NCBI GenBank assembly: GCA_902835305.1
Contig: CADFMD010000006.1
Coordinates: forward strand, 62,001 to 126,000
Length of the DNA stretch: 64,000 bases
Direction of reading: 5' to 3'
Origin: Coriobacteriaceae bacterium
GTDB lineage: Bacteria; Actinomycetota; Coriobacteriia; Coriobacteriales; Coriobacteriaceae
In this document: in pieces, positions 47,637 through 55,403 of the stretch
Position numbering within the stretch: the first letter of the stretch is position 1
Layout: every line of letters starts with the position of its first letter
Position numbers and translations under genes: made by a program
The notes under the pieces: generated by a model
Seen by the model: the letters and a program-made list of their open reading frames with translations, nothing else
What the model was told of the DNA's origin: nothing
Databases searched by the model: none

Positions 47637-48791
47637 CTATAAGCAAAAGTCTGGTGTTTCGGAAATGTTGTACCGTACGCCAAAACTGTCAATCTCTTGT
47701 TTTAATACAGCCCACTCAATTTCTAAAACCAGCCGCATAACATCGTAAATTGTCACAATGCCTCGAATCCCCTTGCTCCTCATCCGCACGAGTTCGTAAA
47801 TCAATTGAACAGAAATCGTTGCTGTATACGGTTCACCGCTTCTATCAAGATTTAATGCTCTTGCAGCATCAATGATCGCGGTGCCAAATAGAAGCTCAGG
47901 GCAAATCCCTTCAGCGGGGTTTTCGATTGTGATATTTACCTTATCTGCGCAAAGCTCAATTTCTGTTTCTCCGGCTCTGCTTTGTTTGAGAAAGGGTTCC
48001 GTTTTACCTAGACCTAAATATTCCGTTCTTTTAAGACGCTGCCTGCGGCAGCTCTCCTTAAACATATTGTTACGACAATCTATGATGGCGGCATTCGCAA
48101 TCTGGTCAGTCAGGCATGGGTAAAAACCTATTAGGATCCAATCGACCTCGCAAGATGCCTTGAAAAGGAGATCGTAAATTTCCGCATAAAGTGGGCATTG
48201 TCCACTGTCGAGGCGGGCCACTCTTGTTCCATCGTGAATGAATAATCCCTGAAAATCTGAATGAATTTCAATTAAATAGCCCAATTCAATGCGTCCAGCA
48301 CCACCGCTAAGTTCAGTAAGGTGATTGCGGTATTTAGGTAATTTGCGAGCATGACCTGTTTTTCCACCAAACAATCGGGCATCTAGAGAGCGCGTCAGAT
48401 CGTCACAGCATGCACAGCTTTGATGATATTTTGCCAACGAGACATAGTTTGCGACGATGCTCGCCAATTCCTCCGGCAAAACATCGTCGGCTTCAAGCCT
48501 TGGCATTAGCTTTTCGCGCTCAGCTTTCAACGCAGATGTGAGCTCAGCAGATTTTGATTGAGCGTTTCGACCATGTTTGATGTTATGGTCGATTCTAAAA
48601 TGCTCCAAACCAACAATGGATCCATTTTCGCGGGTAATAACAATATCAGGGCACTCGCTGTCTGCGTTAATAGATCCACACACCTTCAAGGCAGCTTTCT
48701 TCTTGTATCCACCCGAGGCCATTGATAGCCTAAGAACATCATTGAACACTTGCTCTTCGTGCGCGTTCTGGTCGCTTTTGTTCTTGCTCAT
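47637..48791 (-). CDS. Uncharacterised protein with nuclease-like N-terminal motif
   Basis: A 384-residue AT-rich gene starting at ATG 48791 with GGAGGA upstream. No family was recognised with confidence. The N-terminal region has ADSECPDIVITRENGSIVGL followed by EHFRID, spacing like the PD...ExK core of restriction-type nucleases, though the lysine is not clear. CACCDDLTRSLDARLFGGKT has a Cys cluster. The C-terminal half includes RIELGYLIEIHSDFQGLFIH and alternating strands and helices. The gene lies next to another unknown minus-strand gene and opposite the AbiL-like pair, so a defence role is possible but not shown. Confidence 0.55.
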   Translation of the reverse strand: MSKNKSDQNAHEEQVFNDVLRLSMASGGYKKKAALKVCGSINADSECPDIVITRENGSIVGLEHFRIDHNIKHGRNAQSKSAELTSALKAEREKLMPRLEADDVLPEELASIVANYVSLAKYHQSCACCDDLTRSLDARLFGGKTGHARKLPKYRNHLTELSGGAGRIELGYLIEIHSDFQGLFIHDGTRVARLDSGQCPLYAEIYDLLFKASCEVDWILIGFYPCLTDQIANAAIIDCRNNMFKESCRRQRLKRTEYLGLGKTEPFLKQSRAGETEIELCADKVNITIENPAEGICPELLFGTAIIDAARALNLDRSGEPYTATISVQLIYELVRMRSKGIRGIVTIYDVMRLVLEIEWAVLKQEIDSFGVRYNISETPDFCL

Positions 48792-48854
48792 GCCGGATCC
48801 TCCGCCCTTATAAGTAAAACATAATTCAACTCGCGCTCTTATAGAAGGTGCGAG

Positions 48855-48886
48855 GCCCTCGTCACAAGTGAATGAATGACGAGGGC
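48855..48886 (-). terminator. Perfect hairpin between two minus-strand genes
   Basis: GCCCTCGTCA (48855-48864) pairs perfectly with TGACGAGGGC (48877-48886), loop 12 nt, 60 nt beyond the stop of the 48946-49287 gene. Probable terminator or partial barrier before the next gene, whose AT-rich leader follows. Confidence 0.65.
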
Positions 48887-48945
48887 AAACAGGGTTAAGG
48901 TATGACCTCCGTGTTACCTTTCAGCCCTACCCAAATTCAAATTTA

Positions 48946-49287
48946 TTATGCTGCTTTATCAATTTGAATAGCGGGGATCCTCGATTTCTTTCTTCCTAAG
49001 CTTGTGCTGGTTCCAAAGTCGGTCTGGCCCCTTTTAGATGCAACTTTGTATTTCTCAATCTGAGTTCTATAGCCTTCAATCAGCTCCAATAAAGACTCAT
49101 CGAAAAACAGCAACATTTCGCTTCCGTCATATCCCTCAGCGGTATCATCCACGAACTTGCATTCTGTTCTCGGCATATCGAAGGTGCACTTTCGGAGAAG
49201 GTTCTCAAGTATTTCTAGGCGGCGAACCAGAACGCCTGCATCATCTATAACATCCAGCCAACTGGACCCGTCCTTGCAAAACAACAT
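48946..49287 (-). CDS. Small uncharacterised acidic/helical protein
   Basis: A 113-residue protein beginning MLFCKDGSSWLDVIDDAGVL, with a predicted helical pair (RRLEILENLLRKCTF, ESLLELIEGYRTQIEKYKVA) and a basic C-terminus (SKRGQTDFGTSTSLGRKKSR). No family recognised. ATG 49287 is preceded by AAAGGGAC, a good ribosome site. It shares strand with the 384-residue gene 154 nt downstream and may form a two-gene unit with it. Confidence 0.5.
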   Translation of the reverse strand: MLFCKDGSSWLDVIDDAGVLVRRLEILENLLRKCTFDMPRTECKFVDDTAEGYDGSEMLLFFDESLLELIEGYRTQIEKYKVASKRGQTDFGTSTSLGRKKSRIPAIQIDKAA

Positions 49288-49552
49288 TTCGTCCCTTTCG
49301 TTTTACAGCTCTGATGGACAAAAGAAATCTAAAGCCGCGTGCGGACATCATTAAAAATTGTTCTTAAAAGCAGTGTAGAAAATCAGTTTCAGACATTATG
49401 TTGTATAGACTTGCTGAGACCTTTAGTTTGAATCTCAATTTAAAGTAGATATTTGTTCGAAACTAACAAATAATGGTTTTAAAACAATATAATTTTCCTT
49501 GTTATTAAAGAATGTCTGCGGTGAATCAACTTTTTTGAAAAGGATTCTGAAG
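49288..49552. promoter_or_regulatory. AT-rich divergent promoter region
   Basis: 265 bases of very AT-rich DNA between the small minus-strand gene and the ATPase gene. It must carry both promoters; several TATAAT-like hexamers occur (for example TATAAT at 49488-49493), so no single choice is firm. Confidence 0.4.
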
Positions 49553-50848
49553 ATGATCCTCAATTTTTCATTTAAGAACTTTCAGAGCTTTCGAGATGCT
49601 CAACAGTTCTCGTTTGAACCGATTTCGAGCAAAAAGGAACTTGGGCCTGTGCGAGTGGCTGCGGTTTACGGCGCAAACGCGTCAGGCAAATCAAATTTCC
49701 TAAATGCTCTTTACTTTGTCTCTTACTTTGTTCGTACAGGTTATGCGGCAGGCGATGCGAATTCTCAAATACCCATCGTCCCCTTTTTACTTGACTCGGA
49801 ATCCCGATCAAGTGACACAGAATTCTCGATAGATTTTATCGCTAGCAACTTAAAGTATGAGTTTTCATTTGGTGTGAACAAAAATGAGGTTACATATGAA
49901 AACCTCACTGTGTATCGATCAAAACAGCCGTCCCTTCTCTATGACCGCTCTTCGATAAACGGGGAACAGTCAATTAAATTTGGTAGTACCTTTACAGGTG
50001 CAAAAAAACAACTTTGGGATATCACGCGCAATAATTCTTTGTTCTTATCTGCCGCAGCGGCGGCTGGAAGTGATGTAATTCAACCCGCATTCACAGCTCT
50101 TGCCAATGACATCAATCTTTATGATGCAACGCATTATCTAGCAGAACTCGCCACCATAAAAAAGCTGTTTATCAACGATGACGCTCGAGCTCAGATGCTA
50201 TCTCAGCTCATTAAATATGCTGATATCGGAATTGACGGCATAGATGTCCGTCAATCGGAAGGCGTCATGGGTTTAAAAGACTCACTCATTGGACTCGATG
50301 AGATTCCGGAAGAGGCACGTAATAAAATTGCAGAAGACTTTAAATTGTCGTTCGCTTATGACCTGTTCTTCCACCATAAAGGCTCGGGAGATGGCTTTTG
50401 GCTGGGCTCCGCCCATGAATCGGAGGGCACAAAAGCTGCGCTGGCGTTTTTCTCGGTAGCCTTACGTTCTTTAAGCAGTGGGGCCACAACAGTAATTGAC
50501 GAGCTTGATTCGAGCCTTCATCCTACGCTCCTGCGCGACTTCGTCTCACTGTTCGCCGATCCCGACACAAATCCAAAGGGCGCGCAGCTAATCTTCTCGA
50601 CCCATGATGTCACCTTGATGACGCGAACCAGCCCTATGGAAGAGGTGCTTGAACGTGACCAGGTCTGGTTTGTGGAAAAGGACTCTGAAGGTGCTTCGCA
50701 ATTAATTGCTGCGATGGAGTATTCGCCTCGTGCAAATGAGAATCTGGGGCGCAATTACTTAAACGGTGTCTATGTGCCGCTGCCCAACCCAAGTTTTCAT
50801 CAACTTGTGGCCCAACTCATGAAGGAAGGCGCTGACATAAATGGCTAA
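49553..50848 (+). CDS. AbiLi/RloA-like AAA ATPase
   Basis: A 431-residue ABC/SMC-like ATPase of the AAA_15/AAA_21 group. It opens MILNFSFKNFQSFRDAQQFS, the common start of these proteins. Walker A is GANASGKSNF near residues 40-49. The signature-like region HESEGTKAALAFFSVA precedes Walker B TVIDELDSSLHP, and FSTHDVTLM is the switch His. It overlaps the RloB-type gene by 8 nt. This ATPase plus RloB pair is the layout of lactococcal AbiL, an abortive infection system. ATG 49553 follows AAAGGATTCTGAAG; an in-frame TTG at 49499 is less likely. Confidence 0.8.
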   Translation: MILNFSFKNFQSFRDAQQFSFEPISSKKELGPVRVAAVYGANASGKSNFLNALYFVSYFVRTGYAAGDANSQIPIVPFLLDSESRSSDTEFSIDFIASNLKYEFSFGVNKNEVTYENLTVYRSKQPSLLYDRSSINGEQSIKFGSTFTGAKKQLWDITRNNSLFLSAAAAAGSDVIQPAFTALANDINLYDATHYLAELATIKKLFINDDARAQMLSQLIKYADIGIDGIDVRQSEGVMGLKDSLIGLDEIPEEARNKIAEDFKLSFAYDLFFHHKGSGDGFWLGSAHESEGTKAALAFFSVALRSLSSGATTVIDELDSSLHPTLLRDFVSLFADPDTNPKGAQLIFSTHDVTLMTRTSPMEEVLERDQVWFVEKDSEGASQLIAAMEYSPRANENLGRNYLNGVYVPLPNPSFHQLVAQLMKEGADING

Positions 50849-51518
50849 GGCAGAAAGGAGAGGGCTTGCTCGCGGCCGCAAAAAGCAGACAAGAGCTAAG
50901 CGAAAGCGCCACCTAATTGTGTCCAATGGAAAGGTGACCGAAACCGAATATTTTAACTTCCTTATTACTGAAATGGACGTTCGCGGAAGCGTGCTGTATC
51001 TGCATATTGACGGAGACCCTTTGAAGGTGGCCAAGCAGCTTTCGCGAGAGCTCGATTCAGATAAAAAGGCCGTTAAAGCAGGCGAAATCGAAGCATTGAG
51101 TTCCGCATGGATCGTGGTCGATTCAGATGAGTTCAGAAACCTAGCCGCAGCAGAACGAGAAGCAAAGACAAAGGGAGTTAGGCTCGCAATCTCTAATCCA
51201 TGTTTTGAAGTATGGCTTATCGATCATATCTCACCATGCCCGGAAACTTTTGCATCGACGCCACAATGTGAGAAAAGAGCGCGCGACCTTGGCGTTCTAA
51301 AATCTACTGACCCCAACAGGTCCTCCGCGTCAAAGTTCAAGTCGGTAAATCTCGAAATGATTGACGGCAACAAGGGCCAGGCTTTGACCAATGCCGCAAA
51401 GCACAATACGGATGATAAACGTCGTGCAAGAGAAATGAATCCGGACAACGTTGCCGCCTATCAAGTATGGACAGACTTGCCTGATCTTGTAGATGACGTA
51501 TTTGGATCGGGTAACTAG
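50841..51518 (+). CDS. RloB/AbiLii-like Toprim-type nuclease
   Basis: A 225-residue RloB-family protein. The basic N-terminus (RRGLARGRKKQTRAKRKRH) precedes LIVSNGKVTETEYFNFLI, which holds the conserved G-x-x-TE-x-x-YF acidic residue of Toprim-like OLD/RloB folds. WIVVDSDEFRNL is the DxD metal site and LAISNPCFEVWLIDHI the third family motif. As AbiLii it would be the effector controlled by the ATPase encoded just before it, killing or halting infected cells by cutting nucleic acid. No third gene is needed for AbiL. Confidence 0.8.
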   Translation: MAKAERRGLARGRKKQTRAKRKRHLIVSNGKVTETEYFNFLITEMDVRGSVLYLHIDGDPLKVAKQLSRELDSDKKAVKAGEIEALSSAWIVVDSDEFRNLAAAEREAKTKGVRLAISNPCFEVWLIDHISPCPETFASTPQCEKRARDLGVLKSTDPNRSSASKFKSVNLEMIDGNKGQALTNAAKHNTDDKRRAREMNPDNVAAYQVWTDLPDLVDDVFGSGN

Positions 51519-51578
51519 TGCGATTCATCCCGCGTTAGGGGCAGGCTTTTAACTCAAAAAGTTGTAAACGAGGTAGCA

Positions 51579-51857
51579 ATGCTTTGGAGCTATGTTCAGC
51601 TAGATGACGGCACTCAGTTTGCTTACTCAGAGACAAGAGATGACGGTACCGTTCGCGTAGCCGTCGAGCGTCCGGTTGACCTTGGCTCTGACCATGCGGA
51701 ATGCTTCTTGCCTGCGGTCAAATGGTCCAACGTCGAAGGATTTACTGCTGATGACCTCAATTTCTTGACAGAATTTATTAGATCAAACGCCCCGTTTATC
51801 TTCGAGCTCGCCGAACGCCAAAAAGCCGGACCGGCGGTTTCGGCGCTGGCCCCCTGA
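51579..51857 (+). CDS. Small uncharacterised protein (possible antitoxin-like)
   Basis: A 92-residue acidic protein starting MLWSYVQLDDGTQFAY, with GAGGTAG before the ATG. It contains VAVERPVDLGSDHAECFLPA and ends in a helix (LNFLTEFIRSNAPFIFELAE). Its first 11 residues match the start of another small gene at 53734 (M[LP]WS[YH]VQ[LQ]DDG), and both precede toxin-type genes. That repeated layout suggests a family of small regulatory or antitoxin proteins, but no known fold is recognised. Confidence 0.5.
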   Translation: MLWSYVQLDDGTQFAYSETRDDGTVRVAVERPVDLGSDHAECFLPAVKWSNVEGFTADDLNFLTEFIRSNAPFIFELAERQKAGPAVSALAP

Positions 51858-51885
51858 CGCTCTACTGTTGAACGGAAAATATCCC

Positions 51886-52185
51886 ATGATTTCGCCTTCC
51901 GACATATCCACCGTCGCCTCCCGCGTGCTGGCTCAATACGACGTCAGCGAAGCCTATTTATTTGGCTCGTTTGCCCGAGGCGAGCAAACGCCCGATAGCG
52001 ATATTGACTTGCGCCTAGTCTGCGGCAACACCATGACGTTCGGCACGCTTTACGAACTCACCCATGAGCTCGAGAGGGAACTTGGGCGAAAGGTTGATAT
52101 CGTCACCAACCCACCAGAGCACATGCGCCCGGCATTCCGCAAAAGCATCGAGCAAGATGAGGTGCGTGTCTATGAAGCTCTGTAA
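51886..52185 (+). CDS. MNT-type nucleotidyltransferase (MntA/MenA-like)
   Basis: A 99-residue minimal nucleotidyltransferase. The signature AYLFGSFARGEQTPDSDIDL gives the GSx10DxD metal site, followed by LERELGRKVDIVTNPPEHMR with the third Asp. Such proteins usually act as antitoxins that adenylylate a HEPN toxin. Here the expected HEPN gene is missing: only a 35-codon frame overlapping the stop remains (52172-52279). ATG 51886 is used; an upstream TTG at 51868 adds six residues. Confidence 0.82.
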   Translation: MISPSDISTVASRVLAQYDVSEAYLFGSFARGEQTPDSDIDLRLVCGNTMTFGTLYELTHELERELGRKVDIVTNPPEHMRPAFRKSIEQDEVRVYEAL

Positions 52186-52279
52186 GCAGGACGAGGCGTT
52201 AGTGTGCTCCGGCATGATCAGCAAGTCTGAATTTTGTCGCATACTTCCGGACTCGGCGAGCCTTAGAAGCAAGTATTGA
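52172..52279 (+). pseudogene. Possible remnant of the HEPN partner of the MNT gene
   Basis: A 35-codon frame starting at an ATG inside the last codons of the nucleotidyltransferase gene, the usual overlap of MNT-HEPN pairs. It reads MKLCKQDEALVCSGMISKSE and stops after RSKY. Too short to be a HEPN toxin and without the Rx4-6H motif, so it may be a truncated start of one. Low certainty. Confidence 0.25.
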
Positions 52280-52319
52280 ACTCAAACTCGGTTCCAGACA
52301 CCCTCTTGCTATTTGAATA

Positions 52320-52370
52320 CAGGTATCGCTCTAGCGATAGTATGTTATACTATCGCTAGAGCGATACCTG
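52320..52370. promoter_or_regulatory. 51-bp perfect palindrome, double operator of the DUF3990/HTH operon
   Basis: Arms 52320-52342 and 52348-52370 are perfectly complementary over 23 bp around TGTTA. Each arm contains TATCGC-N4-GCGATA, a smaller near-palindrome, so the element is two inverted operator sites. It lies 13 bases before the GTG of the DUF3990 gene and overlaps TATACT (52346-52351), a likely -10. The HTH protein of the operon probably binds it for autoregulation. Confidence 0.75.
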
Positions 52371-52383
52371 TTAGGAGACTCGC

Positions 52384-53052
52384 GTGGAACTGTGGCATGG
52401 TTCTCAGAAAATCATTGAGACTCCCCAGCTTGGCCTGGGGAAAATCCATAACGACTATGGACAGGGATTCTATTGCACAGAGAGCCTCGACCTTGCAAGG
52501 GAATGGGCATGCTCGCGCGATGCCGATGGCTTTGCGAATCGCTATGAACTCGATATAGCCGATCTCAAAGTTCTCGACTTGCTATCGCCGCAATATTGCG
52601 TCCTGCATTGGATAGCGTTGCTCGTTGAGCATCGTTCTTTTCGCAAAGATACCGCCATTGCCGCGGGGGCGTGCGAATATCTCCATGATCACTTTCTACC
52701 TCAGACGAGCACTTGCGACGTAATAAGGGGGTGGCGTGCAGACGACTCGTACTTTAGCTATGCCAGAGCTTTTGTAAACAATACGATCACCGTCGATCAG
52801 CTTGGACGATCTATGAGGCTCGGTAACCTGGGGGAGCAGATTGTGCTCAAAAGCGAGCGTGCGTTTAAGAGCATTCGTTTTGCTGGATTTGAACGTGCGC
52901 AGCAAGCTCTGTATGGTCCATTGGCCAAGGAACGAGATGAAGCGGCAAGGGCGCAGTATCGGGAGCTCCTTGCCGAAAACCCGTTTGAGGGAATACGTAT
53001 CGTCGATATCATTCGAGAGGGGATGACGGGCGATGACCTACGCCTACAGTGA
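52384..53052 (+). CDS. DUF3990 protein, ADP-ribosyltransferase-like toxin candidate
   Basis: A 222-residue DUF3990 protein. The N-terminus MELWHGSQKIIETPQLGLGK followed by NDYGQGFYCTESLDLAREWA resembles the H-Y-[EQ]-type ADP-ribosyltransferase core (His in WHGS, Tyr in GFYCT), as in related gut-bacterial proteins. The C-terminal part includes RSMRLGNLGEQIVLKSERAF, in which the Glu of GEQIVLKS may complete the triad. GTG 52384 is preceded by AGGAG. It overlaps the HTH gene by 20 nt and shares one palindromic operator, the arrangement of a toxin-antitoxin or autoregulated effector pair. Confidence 0.7.
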   Translation: MELWHGSQKIIETPQLGLGKIHNDYGQGFYCTESLDLAREWACSRDADGFANRYELDIADLKVLDLLSPQYCVLHWIALLVEHRSFRKDTAIAAGACEYLHDHFLPQTSTCDVIRGWRADDSYFSYARAFVNNTITVDQLGRSMRLGNLGEQIVLKSERAFKSIRFAGFERAQQALYGPLAKERDEAARAQYRELLAENPFEGIRIVDIIREGMTGDDLRLQ

Positions 53053-53722
53053 GATGTATCTCGAGGATGCAATGAGAACGCTGGGCGAGGCGGTCGATTT
53101 TGCTCTCTGTGACCAAGGGCTGACTCCAGCCGAGTTGACGGCGATCATGTCGAACGCTCTTGAGATGAAACAGTTTGAGCGCGGTATGCCTCGCGTCGTC
53201 TGCGGCATGGCGGGCGACGAGCTCGCGCGCGATATTATCGCCCATGCGGGACTGACCCCCGTCAGATGTAGGGAGACCTATCCGTTCGACCGTTCGCCTC
53301 AGTATTGGGCGGGGTGGGTTATGGCCTATACGCAATGGATGAGCAGCTTGGGCTTTAATAAGCTACTCGAAGTCGCTCCGCTCGATTGGATCATCGGCTC
53401 GTACCATCCGCTCCACGAGGCCTCCGAAGATAAATTCGCCCAGATTGTCATCGAAAAATGGAACAACGCCCAAGCGGACAAAAAGGGCCTCAAGGCGGCA
53501 CGAAAGGCTGCCGGACTAACGCAAAAACAGCTCGCCGCCCAATCGGGGGTTAAGCTTCGCGCCATACAACTCTACGAGCAGAACCAGCTCGACCTACGCC
53601 GCGCCTCGGTTTCCTCGGCATTGGCGCTTGCAGACACCCTAAACTGCACCATCGAAGACCTCGTCTGGCAACCGATTGCTCTGGAGTACGACTCGCAGGC
53701 TATTTCGTCTGTAAAGCTATAG
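53033..53722 (+). CDS. HTH regulator partner of the DUF3990 protein
   Basis: A 229-residue protein. The N-terminal 150 residues carry a DUF3990-partner region (YLEDAMRTLGEAVDFALCDQ, FDRSPQYWAGWVMAYTQWMS). The C-terminal 65 residues are an XRE-type helix-turn-helix: GLKAARKAAGLTQKQLAAQS followed by GVKLRAIQLYEQNQLDLRRA and ALADTLNCTIEDLVW. It probably represses its own operon through the 52320-52370 palindrome and neutralises or directs the DUF3990 protein. The overlap with the upstream gene implies coupled translation. Confidence 0.72.
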   Translation: MTYAYSEMYLEDAMRTLGEAVDFALCDQGLTPAELTAIMSNALEMKQFERGMPRVVCGMAGDELARDIIAHAGLTPVRCRETYPFDRSPQYWAGWVMAYTQWMSSLGFNKLLEVAPLDWIIGSYHPLHEASEDKFAQIVIEKWNNAQADKKGLKAARKAAGLTQKQLAAQSGVKLRAIQLYEQNQLDLRRASVSSALALADTLNCTIEDLVWQPIALEYDSQAISSVKL

Positions 53723-53733
53723 AGGAGTCAGAC

Positions 53734-53919
53734 ATGCCTTGGAGCCATGTTCAACAAGATGACGGCGCTGATTGCGTTGCTCAAGAAGATCATTCAACTT
53801 CGCACGTGGCAAATACAGCATCACCGATTTTGCTCGGCGGCACCACGTCAATCGACGAAGCTATTCGGCTGACCATTTCGAACATGCCCAACGCGCTCAG
53901 GCTCTTGGAGAACTCATGA
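53734..53919 (+). CDS. Small protein upstream of the Fic/Doc toxin
   Basis: A 61-residue frame starting MPWSHVQQDDGADCVAQEDH with GAGGAG before its ATG, ending so that its stop overlaps the first ATG of the Fic gene. The position is that of a Phd-type antitoxin, but no Phd fold is evident. Its first 11 residues match the protein at 51579. A different frame of the same DNA, continuous with the Fic gene, reads GKYSITDFARRHHVNRRSYS and looks like a DNA-binding segment, so a frameshift (mutational or programmed) within this gene is possible. Confidence 0.45.
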   Translation: MPWSHVQQDDGADCVAQEDHSTSHVANTASPILLGGTTSIDEAIRLTISNMPNALRLLENS

Positions 53920-54431
53920 TGGCGGACACGAAGCCGGGAGCGCATCCGTTCGCGCCGCTCGTGCTCGATGATGCCGGTTCGCTCGAAGATATGGCCGCGG
54001 CCGTGATGCGCCTGCACAGTACGCTGATGACGGTCGGGCGCTGCTATACAACCGACGCCACAGGCGACCGGGCCGCGCTTGAGCTTGGACGCGTCGAGTC
54101 CGTGCTTGCGGGTGCATTCTGTACGATATTCGGTCAATCGCCGGCCGATCGCTTCGCAGACATCTTTGACCAGGTCACCTACGTGGCCGAGCACATGGTC
54201 AAGGACCACATCTTTGAAGACGGTAACAAACGAACCAGCCTTGTCTTTGCGTTGTCCGTCTTAAGGTTCGCAGGCACTCCGGTCGTGCTGTCTGACAGCC
54301 CCGAACCAAAGGACAACCAGTACTACGCCTGGATCCAGGACCTCGTTTCCAGTCGCCGCACGAACAGCGAGCTAGCCGAAGAGCTGCGCTGCGGATTCGT
54401 TGCGGGCACGGGCGATCTGTCGCTCGTATAG
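53916..54431 (+). CDS. Fic/Doc-family toxin
   Basis: A 171-residue Doc-like Fic protein. The active-site loop is HIFEDGNKRTSLVFALSVL, matching HxFx[DN][AG]NKR with the catalytic His. Upstream VESVLAGAFCTIFGQSPADR and the helix DIFDQVTYVAEHMVKD complete the fold. Doc phosphorylates EF-Tu, whereas other Fic proteins AMP-ylate targets; the DGNKR loop does not settle which. ATG 53916 follows GGAG by 5 nt and overlaps the preceding small gene, as in phd-doc. The frame is open further upstream to 53772, so a longer protein with an N-terminal extension cannot be excluded. Confidence 0.78.
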   Translation: MMADTKPGAHPFAPLVLDDAGSLEDMAAAVMRLHSTLMTVGRCYTTDATGDRAALELGRVESVLAGAFCTIFGQSPADRFADIFDQVTYVAEHMVKDHIFEDGNKRTSLVFALSVLRFAGTPVVLSDSPEPKDNQYYAWIQDLVSSRRTNSELAEELRCGFVAGTGDLSLV

Positions 54432-54476
54432 AATCTAAGCATCCGCACGCCGATTAATGAATTGATTGGACACCAC

Positions 54477-55265
54477 ATGGAGATCCCCAGCACTCTGTGC
54501 AGCAATGTGTACGACTTCGCGTTTTGCCCCGAGCCCTGCTACGACCGCTTGGTCGACCTCGCCGACCCCGAGGACTGGGGTCCCGGCAATCGCATCCTCA
54601 AAAACTACCTGTCGTTTTCGTTTAGCCGCGCGGTGTTCCTGACCGAGCGCGACGTAAACCAGACCGCGCCGTCCAACCTGCCGCTGGTGTTCGACGACGA
54701 CCGCTGCCTGTTCAATACCGGCTTGTACACGCGCCGCTACGAGACCATCTACGGCCTGTTTGAGCCCAACACCAAGCCCGACGCGCGCCAGCGCTGGTTT
54801 TTGAAGGGCTTCTTTAAGGAAAGCGACCCCATGCTGGTCTCGTTTGAGTACCTGCCGTGCCGCGTGCGCTTTGCCGAGGACCCCTCCGAGCTGGTCTTTG
54901 ACTACCGCCTGCCCATCCGCTCCAAAATCGACCACATTCTGGGCGACGAGGAAAACCTTACGCGTATTCCCGCCAGCCTGATGGGGGAGGGCAACTCGCT
55001 GCTGCTGCGCCGCGCCTTTGAGGGAGCTGTCGTCGAGGCCGCCCGCCGCGCCGCAGCCAACTACACGCTCGCCGTGCCGCAGTTCTACGGCGGTCGAATC
55101 CAGCTGCTGCTGCCGCTGTGCCTGACCGGCGACAAGCCCGAACTGGCGCTGACCATCCAGCGCGAGGACGGTTTCTACGCAGCACGCACCTGCCTCACAC
55201 TCGACATGGCCTACAACAACGCTCGACTCATTTGCCGCCCCGAGACCTCGTGGATAAAGCGATAA
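54477..55265 (+). CDS. DUF3825-domain protein
   Basis: A 262-residue protein of the DUF3825 type. Family-like segments are ILKNYLSFSFSRAVFLTE, RCLFNTGLYTRRYETIYGLF, YRLPIRSKIDHILGDEENLT, RIPASLMGEGNSLLLRRAFE and YNNARLICRPETSW. DUF3825 is a predicted RNA- or nucleotide-binding beta-rich domain often found with stress or OST-HTH/LOTUS-associated proteins; the molecular role is unknown. Codon use is GC-rich, like the chromosomal backbone, so this gene probably marks the right edge of the accessory island. Confidence 0.75.
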   Translation: MEIPSTLCSNVYDFAFCPEPCYDRLVDLADPEDWGPGNRILKNYLSFSFSRAVFLTERDVNQTAPSNLPLVFDDDRCLFNTGLYTRRYETIYGLFEPNTKPDARQRWFLKGFFKESDPMLVSFEYLPCRVRFAEDPSELVFDYRLPIRSKIDHILGDEENLTRIPASLMGEGNSLLLRRAFEGAVVEAARRAAANYTLAVPQFYGGRIQLLLPLCLTGDKPELALTIQREDGFYAARTCLTLDMAYNNARLICRPETSWIKR

Positions 55266-55403
55266 AGGGTGGTTTAGCTGCTGTTTTACCCATTGCTTTG
55301 GTTGCTTTGGCTTGGCTAGCACTCACGAATTTAAAATCGAGGGCAAAAAGTTCTTGGTAAACCACGTACGGCTATGATAGTATCTCTTTTGCCGAAAGGC
55401 GAC

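Noticed and set aside
52015..52272. Minus-strand frame opposite the MNT nucleotidyltransferase
   Set aside because: The plus strand has the GSx10DxD signature; the antisense frame has no ribosome site or family features.
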